Assembly: GCA_022376925.1 (NCBI GenBank) | Contig: JAIOJX010000005.1 | Location: forward strand, 8,956,501-9,020,500 | Direction of reading: 5' to 3' | DNA: 64,000 nucleotides | From: Tragulus kanchil | Lineage: Eukaryota; Chordata; Mammalia; Artiodactyla; Tragulidae | Part shown: piece by piece, positions 1-11,510 of the stretch | How the letters are laid out: the number at the start of each line of letters is the position of its first letter | How positions within the stretch are numbered: the stretch's first letter is position 1 | The notes under the pieces: generated by a model | The model's database searches: none | The model's input: only the letters and a program-made list of their open reading frames with translations | What the model was told of the DNA's origin: nothing | Translations under genes and position numbers: made by a program

Positions 1-650
1 CCAAGCTCTCTTGTCTACTCGGTTTAATGACATGAGAATTTGACTCTTGTAGCTCCTTGGACCATCTGGAGAAAGCTTGGGTCTGCTGAGAGCCACACAC
101 ACTGTCTAGGGTAGGACAAATTCAAAGACGAGAGTGTCGTGGGAGGGAGCAAAGTACCATCCTTCAAGCCTGAAGCATGTACTGCCCGAGGCTACCTTTG
201 CCCCTCAGCCTTCCTGGTAATTGAGTCAATACACTTAGGTTTCATCAATTGTGTGCTCCTTGAAACATCCTGAGTCATGTTTAATTTTACCTTCCTGCCT
301 GCCATTGGCAAATAGAACAAAAACACTTATTTTCTGTTTTTAATATCTCTTCTAATCAATTTACACGTCCCATATTTATTTGCATTATTTTCTTCCATTC
401 TCATAGTCTCTATTCCTTTAAATTTTGTGCTGCATAAGGTTTTTTTCCCTCTCTTTCTGTATTTCTTCCTTGACAGTGAACTTGAGACAGCTATCTAAAG
501 GCCACTAAAAATAGGTGAGAATGTACCTATGAGCCTGTTTGCTGAAAACAAAAGAAAGCATATTGAAGTCCTTTTCACATTTCTTAAGTTGCTCTCCAAA
601 GTTTTCAGAAATCTGTGAAATGGGGAACGATGATCCAGTTTGTAGCAGAT

Positions 651-785
651 CTGTTGTTGCTGTTGGTCAGTCACTAGGTCACGTCCAACTCTTTGAGGCC
701 CCTTGGACCTCAGCACATCCGGGTTTCCTGTTCTTCATAATCTCCTGGAGTTTGCTCAGATTCATGTCCATTGAGTCAATGAAGT
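651..785 (-). mobile_element. BovB LINE 3'-end fragment
   Basis: The plus strand reads as the reverse complement of a BovB-type end: a ttgctgttggtcagtcact start, then a gtccaactctttgag block, then the catgtccattgagtcaatg block. A BovB copy truncated after about 130 bp fits. No coding part remains. Confidence 0.7.
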
Positions 786-966
786 GATTTCGGAGCCCAA
801 GAAAATAACATCTGCCACTGTTTCCATTTCCCCCCATTTGTTTGCCACGAGAGACCCTACAATTTAGTGTTTGCAAAGTGTGGCTTAGGATCTTTCTGAA
901 TTCAGAATCGCTGGGGTGCATACTACAAAAGGAGATTACCGGACTCCCTCCCAGCCTCAAATCTTA

Positions 967-1163
967 AGGCTTCAGTTATGTCCAACTCTTTGTGACCCTC
1001 TGGACCATAGCCCACGTTGCTCCTCTATCCATGGGATTCTCCAGCCAAGAATACTGGAGTGGGTTGCTGTGCCCTCTTCCAAGGGATCTTCCTGACCCGG
1101 GAATCAAACCACGTCACCTGTAAGGCAGGCCTGTTTTTTACCCACTGAGCCACCTAGGGAAAA
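967..1163 (-). mobile_element. Bov-tA/Bov-A2 SINE, antisense
   Basis: Diagnostic blocks appear in antisense order: gtccaactctttgtgaccc, ccatgggattctccagcc, aagaatactggagtgggtt, gatcttcctgacccgggaa and tgagccacctaggga. This is a near full-length ruminant SINE of the BovA/tRNA-Glu class. Its tRNA-like head faces the right-hand end. Confidence 0.85.
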
Positions 1164-1765
1164 CCTATATGTATATATACATATTATTTAAATGGGTCTG
1201 CTGAGAGCCACACACACTGTCTAGGGTAGGACAAATTCAAAGACGAGAGTGTCGTGGGAGGGAGCAAAGTACCATCCTTCAAGCCTGAAGCATGTACTGC
1301 CCGAGGCTACCTTTGCCCCTCAGCCTTCCTGGTAATTGAGTCAATACACTTAGGTTTCATCAATTGTGTGCTCCTTGAAACATCCTGAGTCATGTTTAAT
1401 TTTACCTTCCTGCCTGCCATTGGCAAATAGAACAAAAACACTTATTTTCTGTTTTTAATATCTCTTCTAATCAATTTACACGTCCCATATTTATTTGCAT
1501 TATTTTCTTCCATTCTCATAGTCTCTATTCCTTTAAATTTTGTGCTGCATAAGGTTTTTTTCCCTCTCTTTCTGTATTTCTTCCTTGACAGTGAACTTGA
1601 GACAGCTATCTAAAGGCCACTAAAAATAGGTGAGAATGTACCTATGAGCCTGTTTGCTGAAAACAAAAGAAAGCATATTGAAGTCCTTTTCACATTTCTT
1701 AAGTTGCTCTCCAAAGTTTTCAGAAATCTGTGAAATGGGGAACGATGATCCAGTTTGTAGCAGAT

Positions 1766-1900
1766 CTGTTGTTGCTGTTGGTCAGTCACTAGGTCACGTC
1801 CAACTCTTTGAGGCCCCTTGGACCTCAGCACATCCGGCTTTCCTGTCCTTCATAATCTCCTGGAGTTTGCTCAGATTCATGTCCATTGAGTCAATGAAGT
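1766..1900 (-). mobile_element. BovB 3'-end fragment, second copy
   Basis: Duplicate of the fragment at 651-785, at offset 1115. It carries the two substitutions described for duplication 1. Confidence 0.7.
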
Positions 1901-2081
1901 GATTTCGGAGCCCAAGAAAATAACATCTGCCACTGTTTCCATTTCCCCCCATTTGTTTGCCACGAGAGACCCTACAATTTAGTGTTTGCAAAGTGTGGCT
2001 TAGGATCTTTCTGAATTCAGAATCGCTGGGGTGCATACTACAAAAGGAGATTACCGGACTCCCTCCCAGCCTCAAATCTTA

Positions 2082-2278
2082 AGGCTTCAGTTATGTCCAA
2101 CTCTTTGTGACCCTCTGGACCATAGCCCACGTTGCTCCTCTATCCATGGGATTCTCCAGCCAAGAATACTGGAGTGGGTTGCTGTGCCCTCTTCCAAGGG
2201 ATCTTCCTGACCCGGGAATCAAACCACGTCACCTGTAAGGCAGGCCTGTTTTTTACCCACTGAGCCACCTAGGGAAAA
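2082..2278 (-). mobile_element. Bov-tA SINE, second copy
   Basis: Duplicate of the SINE at 967-1163. It is shared by duplications 1 and 2. Confidence 0.85.
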
Positions 2279-2984
2279 CCTATATGTATATATACATATA
2301 TTTAAATGTACGAAGCCCGCTCTAGAAGATAACAACCAAAGAAAAAGAGCCAGCTTTTCCCAAATCTACCGTGAGAGGCCCGAGTGTTGGATGAATAAGA
2401 ATTCTCTCCTGGCCCAATGACCTTAAGGAGCTATGCAGTGTAACACTACGTGGTCTAAGGAATGTCCCAGTGTGCACAAGCAATTCCCTTTTCCTGGTGT
2501 CAGAATGTCACAGCATTACAGCTGAGCTGTGGCTCCGTTACTTGGTTGAGAATGATTTCTGTTGAGTGACTATCTTCTCTAAAGGAATGCCAGAGCACAA
2601 TCTGCTAGCAACTTTCACTTTCTATCCAGTCTGAATTACGCTGTGTCACAGGCTCAGGTGCTCATGTAACTTGACTGTCATCAAATCCTTGCGTGGGATA
2701 ACTCGGTGAACTCATCCCATTCAGAGGATGAAAACAGAAGAGCAGAAGAGTGACGGGGAAGTGGAGGTGACAACCTCCACAGCTGAGGAGACAGTGTCTG
2801 GAGCCTGCTGCCAGTCAGAAATCAGTCACTTCCCCCTGAAAGTCTCAGGCATGGTGGACGATGTCATGAGAAGAGATCGCGGTAAGAAACCGTCACATGC
2901 TATCGGTGGGAATCAATTCGAACCACGTGTCAAGAGTATCAAAATACAAATCAAGATGTATTACTGTGCACATGCTTTCTCCTC

Positions 2985-3112
2985 AGTAATTTTCACTCCT
3001 CAGAATTTACTCCAAGGATATAGACCCCAAGCACAAAAAAGTATATGCACGAGTCTTCACTATAGCATTGAGACTAGGAAAAAATTGCAAAACCACATAA
3101 ATAGAGCAAAGG
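2985..3112 (+). mobile_element. Old L1 (L1M-type) 3' fragment
   Basis: The text (tttactccaaggatatagacc, then ttcactatagcattgagac, then aaattgcaaaaccacataaat) follows the familiar layout of an L1M 3' end, where a 'few seconds of UTR' read of this kind precedes the terminal tail. It is diverged, and subfamily assignment is not possible by eye. It is copied at about 4058-4185. Confidence 0.45.
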
Positions 3113-3155
3113 GTTTTTTCCAAAAATAATTTTCAAAATTTAGCATCAAATCTTA

Positions 3156-3352
3156 AGGCTTCAGTTATGTCCAACTCTTTGTGACCCTCTGGACCATAGC
3201 CCACGTTGCTCCTCTATCCATGGGATTCTCCAGCCAAGAATACTGGAGTGGGTTGCTGTGCCCTCTTCCAAGGGATCTTCCTGACCCGGGAATCAAACCA
3301 CGTCACCTGTAAGGCAGGCCTGTTTTTTACCCACTGAGCCACCTAGGGAAAA
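3156..3352 (-). mobile_element. Bov-tA SINE, third copy
   Basis: Third occurrence of the SINE first seen at 967. It sits just inside the start of copy 2 of duplication 2. Confidence 0.85.
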
Positions 3353-4057
3353 CCTATATGTATATATACATATATTTAAATGTACGAAGCCCGCTCTAGA
3401 AGATAACAACCAAAGAAAAAGAGCCAGCTTTTCCCAAATCTACCGTGAGAGGCCCGAGTGTTGGATGAATAAGAATTCTCTCCTGGCCCAATGACCTTAA
3501 GGAGCTATGCAGTGTAACACTACGTGGTCTAAGGAATGTCCCAGTGTGCACAAGCAATTCCCTTTTCCTGGTGTCAGAATGTCACAGCATTACAGCTGAG
3601 CTGTGGCTCCGTTACTTGGTTGAGAATGATTTCTGTTGAGTGACTATCTTCTCTAAAGGAATGCCAGAGCACAATCTGCTAGCAACTTTCACTTTCTATC
3701 CAGTCTGAATTACGCTGTGTCACAGGCTCAGGTGCTCATGTAACTTGACTGTCATCAAATCCTTGCGTGGGATAACTCGGTGAACTCATCCCATTCAGAG
3801 GATGAAAACAGAAGAGCAGAAGAGTGACGGGGAAGTGGAGGTGACAACCTCCACAGCTGAGGAGACAGTGTCTGGAGCCTGCTGCCAGTCAGAAATCAGT
3901 CACTTCCCCCTGAAAGTCTCAGGCATGGTGACGATGTCATGAGAAGAGATCGCGGTAAGAAACCGTCACATGCTATCGGTGGGAATCAATTCGAACCACG
4001 TGTCAAGAGTATCAAAATACAAATCAAGATGTATTACTGTGCACATGCTTTCTCCTC

Positions 4058-4185
4058 AGTAATTTTCACTCCTCAGAATTTACTCCAAGGATATAGACCC
4101 CAAGCACAAAAAAGTATATGCACGAGTCTTCACTATAGCATTGAGACTAGGAAAAAATTGCAAAACCACATAAATAGAGCAAAGG
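4058..4185 (+). mobile_element. Old L1 3' fragment, second copy
   Basis: Duplicate of 2985-3112. It continues into unique sequence after 4188. Confidence 0.45.
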
Positions 4186-4188
4186 GTT

Positions 4189-5744
4189 CCGTATAGGATA
4201 ATGTGTATAAGGATCTCTGAAATACGTTAAAAATGATGGCTACAAATGTATTGCCATGAAACATTTCAGTCATTACTGACTGAAAATACAGTTTAGTCTG
4301 AATAGTTATGTTCTGTTGATGTGAAATGATGCACATAGCATCAACATCTGTATGTGAAACAGAAAAATATCTGAAAGAATGCTTATTGAAATTTTTAACC
4401 CTGATTTCCTCTGAATAGCGGAATCTACGGCTTATATATTTCCGTGTTCCTTGAATTTTAACAATGAACATTCAGCAATTTCACAAAAAACAATAAAGCT
4501 TTTTAAAAAGCAAAGAATATGATAAGAGGCTGTGTGTGAGCACAAAGGCGGGGGAATCTGAAAGGCTTCTGTCTGATTACACCTCCATTCAGAGATGATG
4601 ATAATGATGATGATGGGTGAATTGCATAATAATCATTTATGATAGCAAAAACATTAATTTACAATTTATTGAGAGTAGCAATGTATGTTCAGTGCCATAA
4701 CAAACAATAGTAATAAGTGAACTTGAAACTGAAATTAAATATACAAGCACAAAACACCTGCAAGCAGATCATCGTGAGGAGATTAAGGCCGTTTTGTGGA
4801 GAAAACAGCACATGACATCAGAAAACTGCAATGGTAGAGCAACGAGCATGGTTTTGCACAATTCAGGAGAGTTTATCTTGGCTTAGGAAAAGCTTTCTGG
4901 AGGAAATGGATGTGAGAGGTGAATTTAAAAGTGTGAGTTAGCATGCTGGAGAGGAAGTCAAATAGGATATTTCATAGAGCCCAAAGGAAGGGAGAGGAAT
5001 AGTTTTTGCCTCGGGATTTCCAAAGAATAAACGTGAAATGTCTCTGTTCTGTGCATGCTGCCAAAGTTTGCAGCCGAGCTCTGTCAGACAGGCCTGCCTC
5101 CCTTAAGATGCTTTGGCAGGTTCACTGTACCAAAATTATTGTGGAAAGAGCTCACCCTCAGGAAAATCACACCCGTGAATCCTTTGGGAAGCCTGTGTTG
5201 TCTCCGCTCAAACCACCAAGATCTTACTGAGTGCAGAGCAGAAGCACTAAAGGAATGTTCTGGCATACCTCTTACAGGTAGGCTCAAGTCCACATAGACT
5301 TGAAGGATGTTATTCCAAGGGCGTGGGGCAGTTCTTTTCTTCCCAGGTTAACCTCTGGTTGGTCCTCAGCTAGAACCTGAAATTCCTTTAGATATTCATT
5401 TCTTTTTGTTGATGTTATTGCTTCTCTGGATGAGGGTCAACAAAACAGCTCTCCCTCATCCCGTAATGACGTATAGTTTTCATCGTCACAATATATAAGC
5501 CCCAGGGACTGAGAGGTAGTAAAGATATTTTGAGGGAGTTGAAGGAGAATTTTGGGTGCTGCCCAGCTCGACCTGTCTGGGAGCTGTAATGGCATTAAGG
5601 TAGGTACAGTCAAGAGATTTTGAAAATACATAATGCTTTAATGTATCAAGCATAATTTTTAATTTAGGATGTATGTATATAATACAAGCTTGCCCAAAGG
5701 TTGAAACCAGACAAATGACTTTTGTGACTCCTAACCAGGTACAA
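4189..5744. other. Unique non-coding stretch
   Basis: I see no gene here. There is a short (gat)n-like run at 4593-4616 and A/T-rich flanking DNA. The small open frames at 5006-5297 overlap each other on both strands and have no recognisable domain. Confidence 0.6.
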
Positions 5745-5935
5745 TATTTATCGCAGTTTGTAGATATTTATTTTGTAGCAATTATTCTCTATCTCATCTT
5801 CCAGTTCATAAGTTCCCGAGGGTTAGATGGCTTCTGTCTGGCTCACCCCTGTACTTCCAGCAGCCCCTGGCCCACTGTCTCGCACCTGGTAGGTGTTCAG
5901 TAATATTCAATGAATCAGAATGGAATAAATGGACC
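5745..5935 (+). mobile_element. L2 LINE 3' end
   Basis: The order cgagggttagatggcttctg, tggcccactgtctcgcacc, tggtaggtgttcagtaat, attcaatgaatcagaat is the diverged 3' terminus of L2 (compare the usual 'agtaggtgctcaataaat' ending). Confidence 0.6.
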
Positions 5936-6055
5936 CTAGACAAAGGCCAAATCCTAGAGGAGTAGGGGGAGCCAAGAGAAGGAATGTAGTGAAAAGAGGG
6001 CTTCCAAGTGGAGTAACCTACTTTGCAATTGGTCTTGGGTTTGAACTGTTTTTCT

Positions 6056-6261
6056 GTGGTCACTCAGTCATGTATGACCATTTGTGACCCTGCGAACTCT
6101 ATACCCCAGGTTCCTCTGTCCATGGAATTTTCCAGGCAATAGAAAATGGGTTGCCTTTCTCTTCTCCAGAGGGTCTTCCCGACCCAGGGATTGAACCCTC
6201 GTCTCTTGCATTTCCTGCATTGGGAGGCAGACTCCTTACTACTGTGCCACCTGGGAAGTCC
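6056..6261 (-). mobile_element. Bov-tA SINE, antisense
   Basis: It contains cactcagtcatgtatgacc, gtccatggaattttccagg, gtcttcccgacccagggat and tgtgccacctgggaagtcc in antisense order. Near full length and moderately diverged. Confidence 0.85.
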
Positions 6262-6477
6262 TTGAGAGAGACATACATCATCGTGACCTCTTAAGGATTA
6301 TTGTCACTTTTTCTTGTCGTATTACTTTCTGTTTTCCCGCTATGCAACTTCAGCATAATTACCTTTCTCCTATATAAAATGTGAATTACAGAATGGAATC
6401 CTAAGCAATCAAGGATAAAGAAAACATGAATCTCTTCACAGTGATGGTTCTTAACTTTCCTTTTAGATTTGTCCTTA

Positions 6478-6695
6478 CTGTTACTGTTCAGTCACTAAAT
6501 CGTGCCCAGCTCTTTTCGACTCTGAGCTCTGCAGCGCGCCAGGCTTCCCTGTCCTTTCCTCTCTCCCGGCGCTTGCTGAGCTCACATCCATTTCACCAAC
6601 GATGCCATCCGACCAGCTCATCCTCCGCCGCCTCTTCTCCTGTTGCCTTCGATCTTTCCCAGCATCAAGGTCTTTTCCAGCGTGTTAGCTATGTA
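6478..6695 (-). mobile_element. BovB LINE 3'-end fragment
   Basis: It contains ctgttcagtcactaaatcg, gccaggcttccctgtcctt, gatgccatccgaccagctc and agcatcaaggtcttttcca, the antisense of the BovB end. Copy 1 of duplication 3 begins inside it at 6631, so its left-hand part was not duplicated. Confidence 0.75.
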
Positions 6696-8806
6696 TCATT
6701 TTTGAAAATATCCCTCTTCCTTTCGTTTCTAATTTTCTACATTAAATATTTAACAGTTTATTTCCTGTATCTCAATAACATAGATGTCAGTTTTCTCTAT
6801 ACTTTGAGCCATCCATCCATAGCAGAAAATAAGCATTCCTCTTTAGCATATCTGTCTTCCCTGCTCTATTCCCTGGAATGTGATGACGAGCTTGATAAGG
6901 CAGTACAGACTGTTATCTGTGTCATGAGTCAGTCCTCCCCAAAATGCTGGGGCTCATTTACCAAACAAATATTTATCGAGTATCTGCTCTGCACTGGAAT
7001 CTGGCTCCTTATGTTGGCAGCACAGCTGGAGTCCAGAGTTCCTGAGAGCTTCCATCCAAATCAACTCAGAGCTAGTTTTCTCAAGACTGAGGTTTGTTTT
7101 TTTTATAAAAGTTTGTTCAAGTATGGAAAAAATACACCGACTTCTTACACATAGTACCATTGGGTTTTATTTACATTTCCCAATTCTGAGATTAAAACCA
7201 TAAGCCAAGCCCCTGTCCTAACCATTGCACATCTGAATTGCTAGTTGTTACACTCTGGACAGGAGACACATTTTTTTTAACCCCATGATGGAGTAGAGCA
7301 GGGCTTGTCCTGAATCGGCACAGCCTCTTCAAGTGACGCTCCCAGCCGTTTCCCAAGCTGGTTGTGGAGAAGATGTGGTCAGCGTTCCACTGCCCAGGGC
7401 GCTGTCCCAGGGAGACAAGGAGACACGGGTAAGATTTCTTCTTTTAAATTCCTCACCCTTACCCGCTGGGTTTATCCTGAGGGCTGTAAAATTGGGGGAA
7501 AGAGGAAATTGCTCCAAGTTTCTCCTCTGTGCCTCTTTCGACTCAGCTTCCAACTGAAAATGGGAATGCTTGGTGTTTGCGCCTTTCCATCCTCCATGTC
7601 TAGGATGGCACTCCCGCAGAAGCAGACCCTGAGAAAAGGTGCTGAGTTCAAGCGGTTTCTTAGGGAGGTGATTCCAGGAAACACGGTCAAGGGAGGGGTT
7701 CCCACACTTGGTCCCTACCCCCCTCTTCTCCTGTTGCCTTCGATCTTTCCCAGCATCAAGGTCTTTTCCAGCGTGTTAGCTATGTATCATTTTTGAAAAT
7801 ATCCCTCTTCCTTTCGTTTCTAATTTTCTACATTAAATATTTAACAGTTTATTTCCTGTATCTCAATAACATAGATGTCAGTTTTCTCTATACTTTGAGC
7901 CATCCATCCATAGCAGAAAATAAGCATTCCTCTTTAGCATATCTGTCTTCCCTGCTCTATTCCTGGAATGTGATGACGAGCTTGATAAGGCAGTACAGAC
8001 TGTTATCTGTGTCATGAGTCAGTCCTCCCCAAAATGCTGGGGCTCATTTACCAAACAAATATTTATCGAGTATCTGCTCTGCACTGGAATCTGGCTCCTT
8101 ATGTTGGCAGCACAGCTGGAGTCCAGAGTTCCTGAGAGCTTCCATCCAAATCAACTCAGAGCTAGTTTTCTCAAGACTGAGGTTTGTTTTTTTATAAAAG
8201 TTTGTTCAAGTATGGAAAAATACACCGACTTCTTACACATAGTACCATTGGGTTTTATTTACATTTCCCAATTCTGAGATTAAAACCATAAGCCAAGCCC
8301 CTGTCCTAACCATTGCACATCTGAATTGCTAGTTGTTACACTCTGGACAGGAGACACATTTTTTTTAACCCCATGATGGAGTAGAGCAGGGCTTGTCCTG
8401 AATCGGCACAGCCTCTTCAAGTGACGCTCCCAGCCGTTTCCCAAGCTGGTTGTGGAGAAGATGTGGTCAGCGTTCCACTGCCCAGGGCGCTGTCCCAGGG
8501 AGACAAGGAGACACGGGTAAGATTTCTTCTTTTAAATTCCTCACCCTTACCCGCTGGGTTTATCCTGAGGGCTGTAAAATTGGGGGAAAGAGGAAATTGC
8601 TCCAAGTTTCTCCTCTGTGCCTCTTTCGACTCAGCTTCCAACTGAAAATGGGAATGCTTGGTGTTTGCGCCTTTCCATCCTCCATGTCTAGGATGGCACT
8701 CCCGCAGAAGCAGACCCTGAGAAAAGGTGCTGAGTTCAAGCGGTTTCTTAGGGAGGTGATTCCAGGAAACACGGTCAAGGGAGGCGGTGCAAGTTCCCAC
8801 ACTTGG
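6631..8806 (+). repeat. Tandem direct duplication 3 (offset 1091 falling to 1088)
   Basis: Copy 1 runs 6631-7721 and copy 2 from 7722 to about 8806. Copy 2 lacks one base at each of three homopolymers (ccc near 6870, the t-run near 7093 and the a-run near 7130 of copy 1). The end of copy 1 is garbled: gggaggggttcccac against gggaggcggtgcaagttcccac in copy 2. Copy 2 begins inside a BovB fragment. Besides the BovB scrap I see no recognisable element. Confidence 0.93.
7722..7786 (-). mobile_element. BovB fragment at duplication junction
   Basis: This is the right-hand 65 bp of the BovB fragment at 6478-6695, repeated because the breakpoint lies inside the element. Confidence 0.7.
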
Positions 8807-10024
8807 TTCCACACTCGCTTGTGCTCTGGTTGCACCTGCCTGAGGCCCTGACGCTCAGACGGGAGACAGAGCTGACACTCAGACCCCAGAGGACGGCCTC
8901 CCAACTCTGCAGCCTCCCCTTCCCTCACAGTGAAAAATGTGGTCTCTATTTCCTCCCCGCGAGACGGGCTGGCTGGTGACTTACTTTTATCAGTGAAAGG
9001 TGGTAGAAGTGAGGCCGTGCACGTTCTGGATTCCTCAGAGACCAGAGCACCGCGGTCTCTGGTCTCTGAGGAATCCGGCTGCCATCCCACGAAGAATCCA
9101 CTAAATAATGAGAGGTGTGTGGAGAGAAAGAAGCCACAGAAGACGTGTAGAAGTGCCAGACATGGGAAGGAGGCCTCGGCCTTGCAGCCCTCCAGCTGCA
9201 GATGAGTGTGGCCCCAAGGCCATCTACAAGCGAAGGCTAAGCCCTGCTCCAGTTCCTCACCCGCAAAGTCCTGAGAAATACTAATAAGCACGGTTGGTCT
9301 GCAAAGTGGCTGGGCAGTTTTTTAAGCAGCCTTGGCTCTCTGACACAGGTACCAGCTCTGCTCAGTCTTTAGGTGAGGCTTGCTCTCAGGGGGTGTTAAT
9401 TTCTTGGCACTTCTGGCCTGTTTCCTAGGTGGGCAAAGCAGACTTCACTTACTTAGAGATCATTTCCAAAAGAAGAGAAACAGTTCACCTTGGCCTGAGG
9501 ATGTGAGGCCAGCCTGCGCTATGTGGAGAGGGCAAGGGGTTGTGGGGGCACTAGCCCCCTGGCCACACCTTCGATTCCCACTCACTGACCATCAGAGACC
9601 CTCTGAGCACCTGGGACTTTTCCCTTTGAATACAGAACTCTCTACTGCCTCTGTGGTCAAAACTCAGTCCTTCCTTCCACCTGGCCAACTGCCATCTCAG
9701 CCTTCCAAGGCAGATCCTTGCCTCCTAGAGATTAAAACCTGTTTTCTACACCTGATCCATTGAAGCATTTAAGTTGCCTGCTTCTTTTTGAAACATTTAC
9801 AGTTTCTATGATGGTGGATTCAAGGAAGAAGAAATCCTAATTCAACATAACATATTAGGTGATATGGAATGGGAATGTGTGCATGTGTGTTTGTGTGTTC
9901 TGTGTTTTTGTGTTAGCAGAGCAGAAAAGGCCAGCGAGGAGAATTTCACGTCTTCTCAAGTAATTCAAAGTCTAAAAGAGACAGGAGCCAAGTAGAAAAC
10001 AGTCCCCATCTGGAATCAGTATTA
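8807..10024. other. Unique non-coding stretch with palindrome
   Basis: GC-richer unique DNA. It holds the 9028-9076 palindrome and a tg-rich run at about 9877-9915. A minus-strand frame of 243 codons (8560-9291) crosses the palindrome and half of duplication 3. It has no recognisable domain and I do not call it a gene. Confidence 0.6.
9028..9076. repeat. 49-bp near-perfect palindrome
   Basis: The arms 9028-9047 (ggattcctcagagaccagag) and 9057-9076 are exact reverse complements. The middle, 9049-9056 (accgcggt), is itself palindromic. Only c9048 is unpaired. The DNA could extrude as a cruciform, or the RNA could fold as a 20-bp hairpin. It lies outside all the tandem duplications. Confidence 0.9.
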
Positions 10025-10040
10025 AGATAAAGTCATTCTC

Positions 10041-10310
10041 GGACTTCCCCTGTGGTCCAGTGGTTAAGAATCTCCCTATCAGTGTAGGGGGCACAGGTTC
10101 AATCCCTGGTCCAGGAAGATTCCACATGCCATGGAGCAACTAAGTCCATGTGCCACAACTACTGAGCCTGTGAGCTCTAGAGCCCATGATCAACAAGACA
10201 AACCACTACAATGGGAAGCCCGTGCATTGCCACTAGAGATCAGTCCCCACTCACCTGCACTGCAACGAAGATTCAGAAATAAGTAAACAAAAATTAAAAG
10301 AAAAAAAAAA
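10041..10310 (+). mobile_element. CHR-type tRNA-derived SINE with target-site duplication
   Basis: The 5' head ggacttcccctgtggtccag is followed by the B-box-like ggttcaatccc, then the CHR body (catgccatggagcaactaag, ccacaactactgagcctgtg), and an A-rich tail. The flanks 10025-10040 (agataaagtcattctc) and 10311-10326 (agataaaatcattctc) form a 16-bp target-site duplication with one mismatch. Body divergence suggests an older insertion. Confidence 0.9.
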
Positions 10311-10326
10311 AGATAAAATCATTCTC

Positions 10327-11344
10327 TAACTGTGCTGTCCTCCTGGATAAAAGTAATGCTCCGTCTAATATGGAATGCCTGTTGTTCTCCTAGTTTTTCC
10401 ATCGGTGGCGAGGAGGTCACCCAAAGGACCCACTCTCCCCTCGCTGCCCTGGGAATCAAAAGCATGTAATTAAAAGCTGGCTGGTGACCCAAGAACAGGT
10501 TTTCCCTAAGAAAAGCCCATTAGACCGCATTAAACTCACAATAGGTTTAAATGCACACAGTGTACACTGGAGCGATCATAAGCAAAGGGTTTTAAACCAG
10601 AGAATGCACCAAAGGACAGAGACGGCTTAAAACTTATTTGTGCTTTTTTTTTTTTTTTTTAATGTGAGGTCCCCGAGTAAAGGTTGGGTTTTTCTTTTGC
10701 TGACACAAGGCAGGAATCCTCGCAGAGGACCCTTGCAGAGAAGGAGCCAACTCTCTGAGGGTGTCGCCTGGGAGGAGAGAGAAAGATGAGAACCGGATTA
10801 GCTCAGTGAGGTTGGACTGGAAATGTCTTACTGCTGGATCGCATTCTTGTCCACATCACCAGGCCAAGTCACAGTTTATTTAGTATTTTCTATCTCCTAA
10901 ACAGTTGGCTTAGGTCACTGCTTCAAAGGACGGTATGTATGTTTTTTTTTTTTTTTTTTTAAGTTCTGCAATGTTAAGGCTTGTTAGCTCACATCTGTCA
11001 CTGAGACAGTGACTCACATCTCTCTTTCTTTTAATTTAAAGAAAGTTATCAAGAAAAAGAAGCTGTGTAAATTGCACATAGCTTTTAAGGAGTAGACCCA
11101 CACTCCTCTATTGTGACCAGGCTTTGGATCATCTCCATAAAGCTCCTCCTACATGCTCTGCGAGCTAAGCTCTGAAGCAGCCTCTGGAACTTTCTGCTTA
11201 TCGCAGGTTTGCCAAGGATGGCGAGCGGGCAGAGCAGACATGGCAGCTGGCTGCCCAAACCCCAGTCAGCTGTACCCAGACCTCCAAAGACAATGGGGGG
11301 TTGCTCATGGAGGCGGGCACATGCTGAGGGGGCTTCATTTGCTC
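10327..11344. other. Unique non-coding stretch
   Basis: No gene or recognised element. It contains two long t-runs (10647-10662 and about 10940-10960). These are homopolymers of the sort that long-read consensus often mis-sizes. Confidence 0.6.
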
Positions 11345-11510
11345 CCAGGAAACAACCTGCTGGACTTTGAGCCAGTGGTTGAAGCTCTCAGTCTCTGCTG
11401 TCCCACTTGCATAAAGAGGGTGATAGGCGTGTCTGACCCCACAGAAGCGAGGTCAGCGTATGTTGCCTAGTGCCTGACATGGAGCGCGCACTGAACGCTT
11501 GCTGCCTTCT
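11345..11510 (+). mobile_element. MIR SINE
   Basis: The order ttgagccagtggttgaagc, tctcagtctctgctgtccc, acttgcataaagagggtga, cctagtgcctgacatggag, cactgaacgcttgctgcc matches the MIR body and its 'cagtgcctggcac...' 3' part. Diverged, as expected of an ancient mammalian element. Confidence 0.5.

Larger units (their letters stand above)
78..2308 (+). repeat. Tandem direct duplication 1 (offset 1115)
   Basis: Copy 1 runs 78 to about 1192 and copy 2 from 1193 to 2308. They are almost identical. Two substitutions lie within the BovB fragment: near 720-735 copy 1 reads ccgggtttcctgttc where copy 2 reads ccggctttcctgtcc. Copy 1 has three extra bases (tta) just before the junction, near 1185. Copy 1 is continuous with the unique left flank and copy 2 with the unique right flank, as expected of two overlapping contig ends laid side by side. 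Each copy holds one BovB fragment and one Bov-tA SINE. Confidence 0.93.
2072..4188 (+). repeat. Tandem direct duplication 2 (offset 1074), chained to duplication 1
   Basis: Copy 1 runs 2072 to about 3115 and copy 2 from 3146 to 4188. Between them, 3116-3145 is about 30 bp of A/T-rich filler with no counterpart at the end of copy 2. A single g is missing from copy 2 near 3930 (catggtgacg versus catggtggacg), shifting the offset to 1073. Because copy 1 overlaps copy 2 of duplication 1, the segment 2072-2308 occurs three times (from about 957, 2072 and 3146). Confidence 0.92.

Noticed and set aside
6426..7154. Plus-strand open frame of 242 codons
   Set aside because: Its first third is an antisense BovB fragment. 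In copy 2 the same stretch is split into two frames by a one-base homopolymer indel.
7360..7440. Exon-like stretch ending in a gtaag splice donor
   Set aside because: A lone donor motif with no acceptor, no partner exon and no recognisable protein is not enough to call an exon.
8560..9291. Longest minus-strand open frame, 243 codons
   Set aside because: No domain, and it crosses the palindrome and half of a false-looking duplication. The matching part in copy 1 is closed much earlier. GC-richer DNA opens frames by chance.
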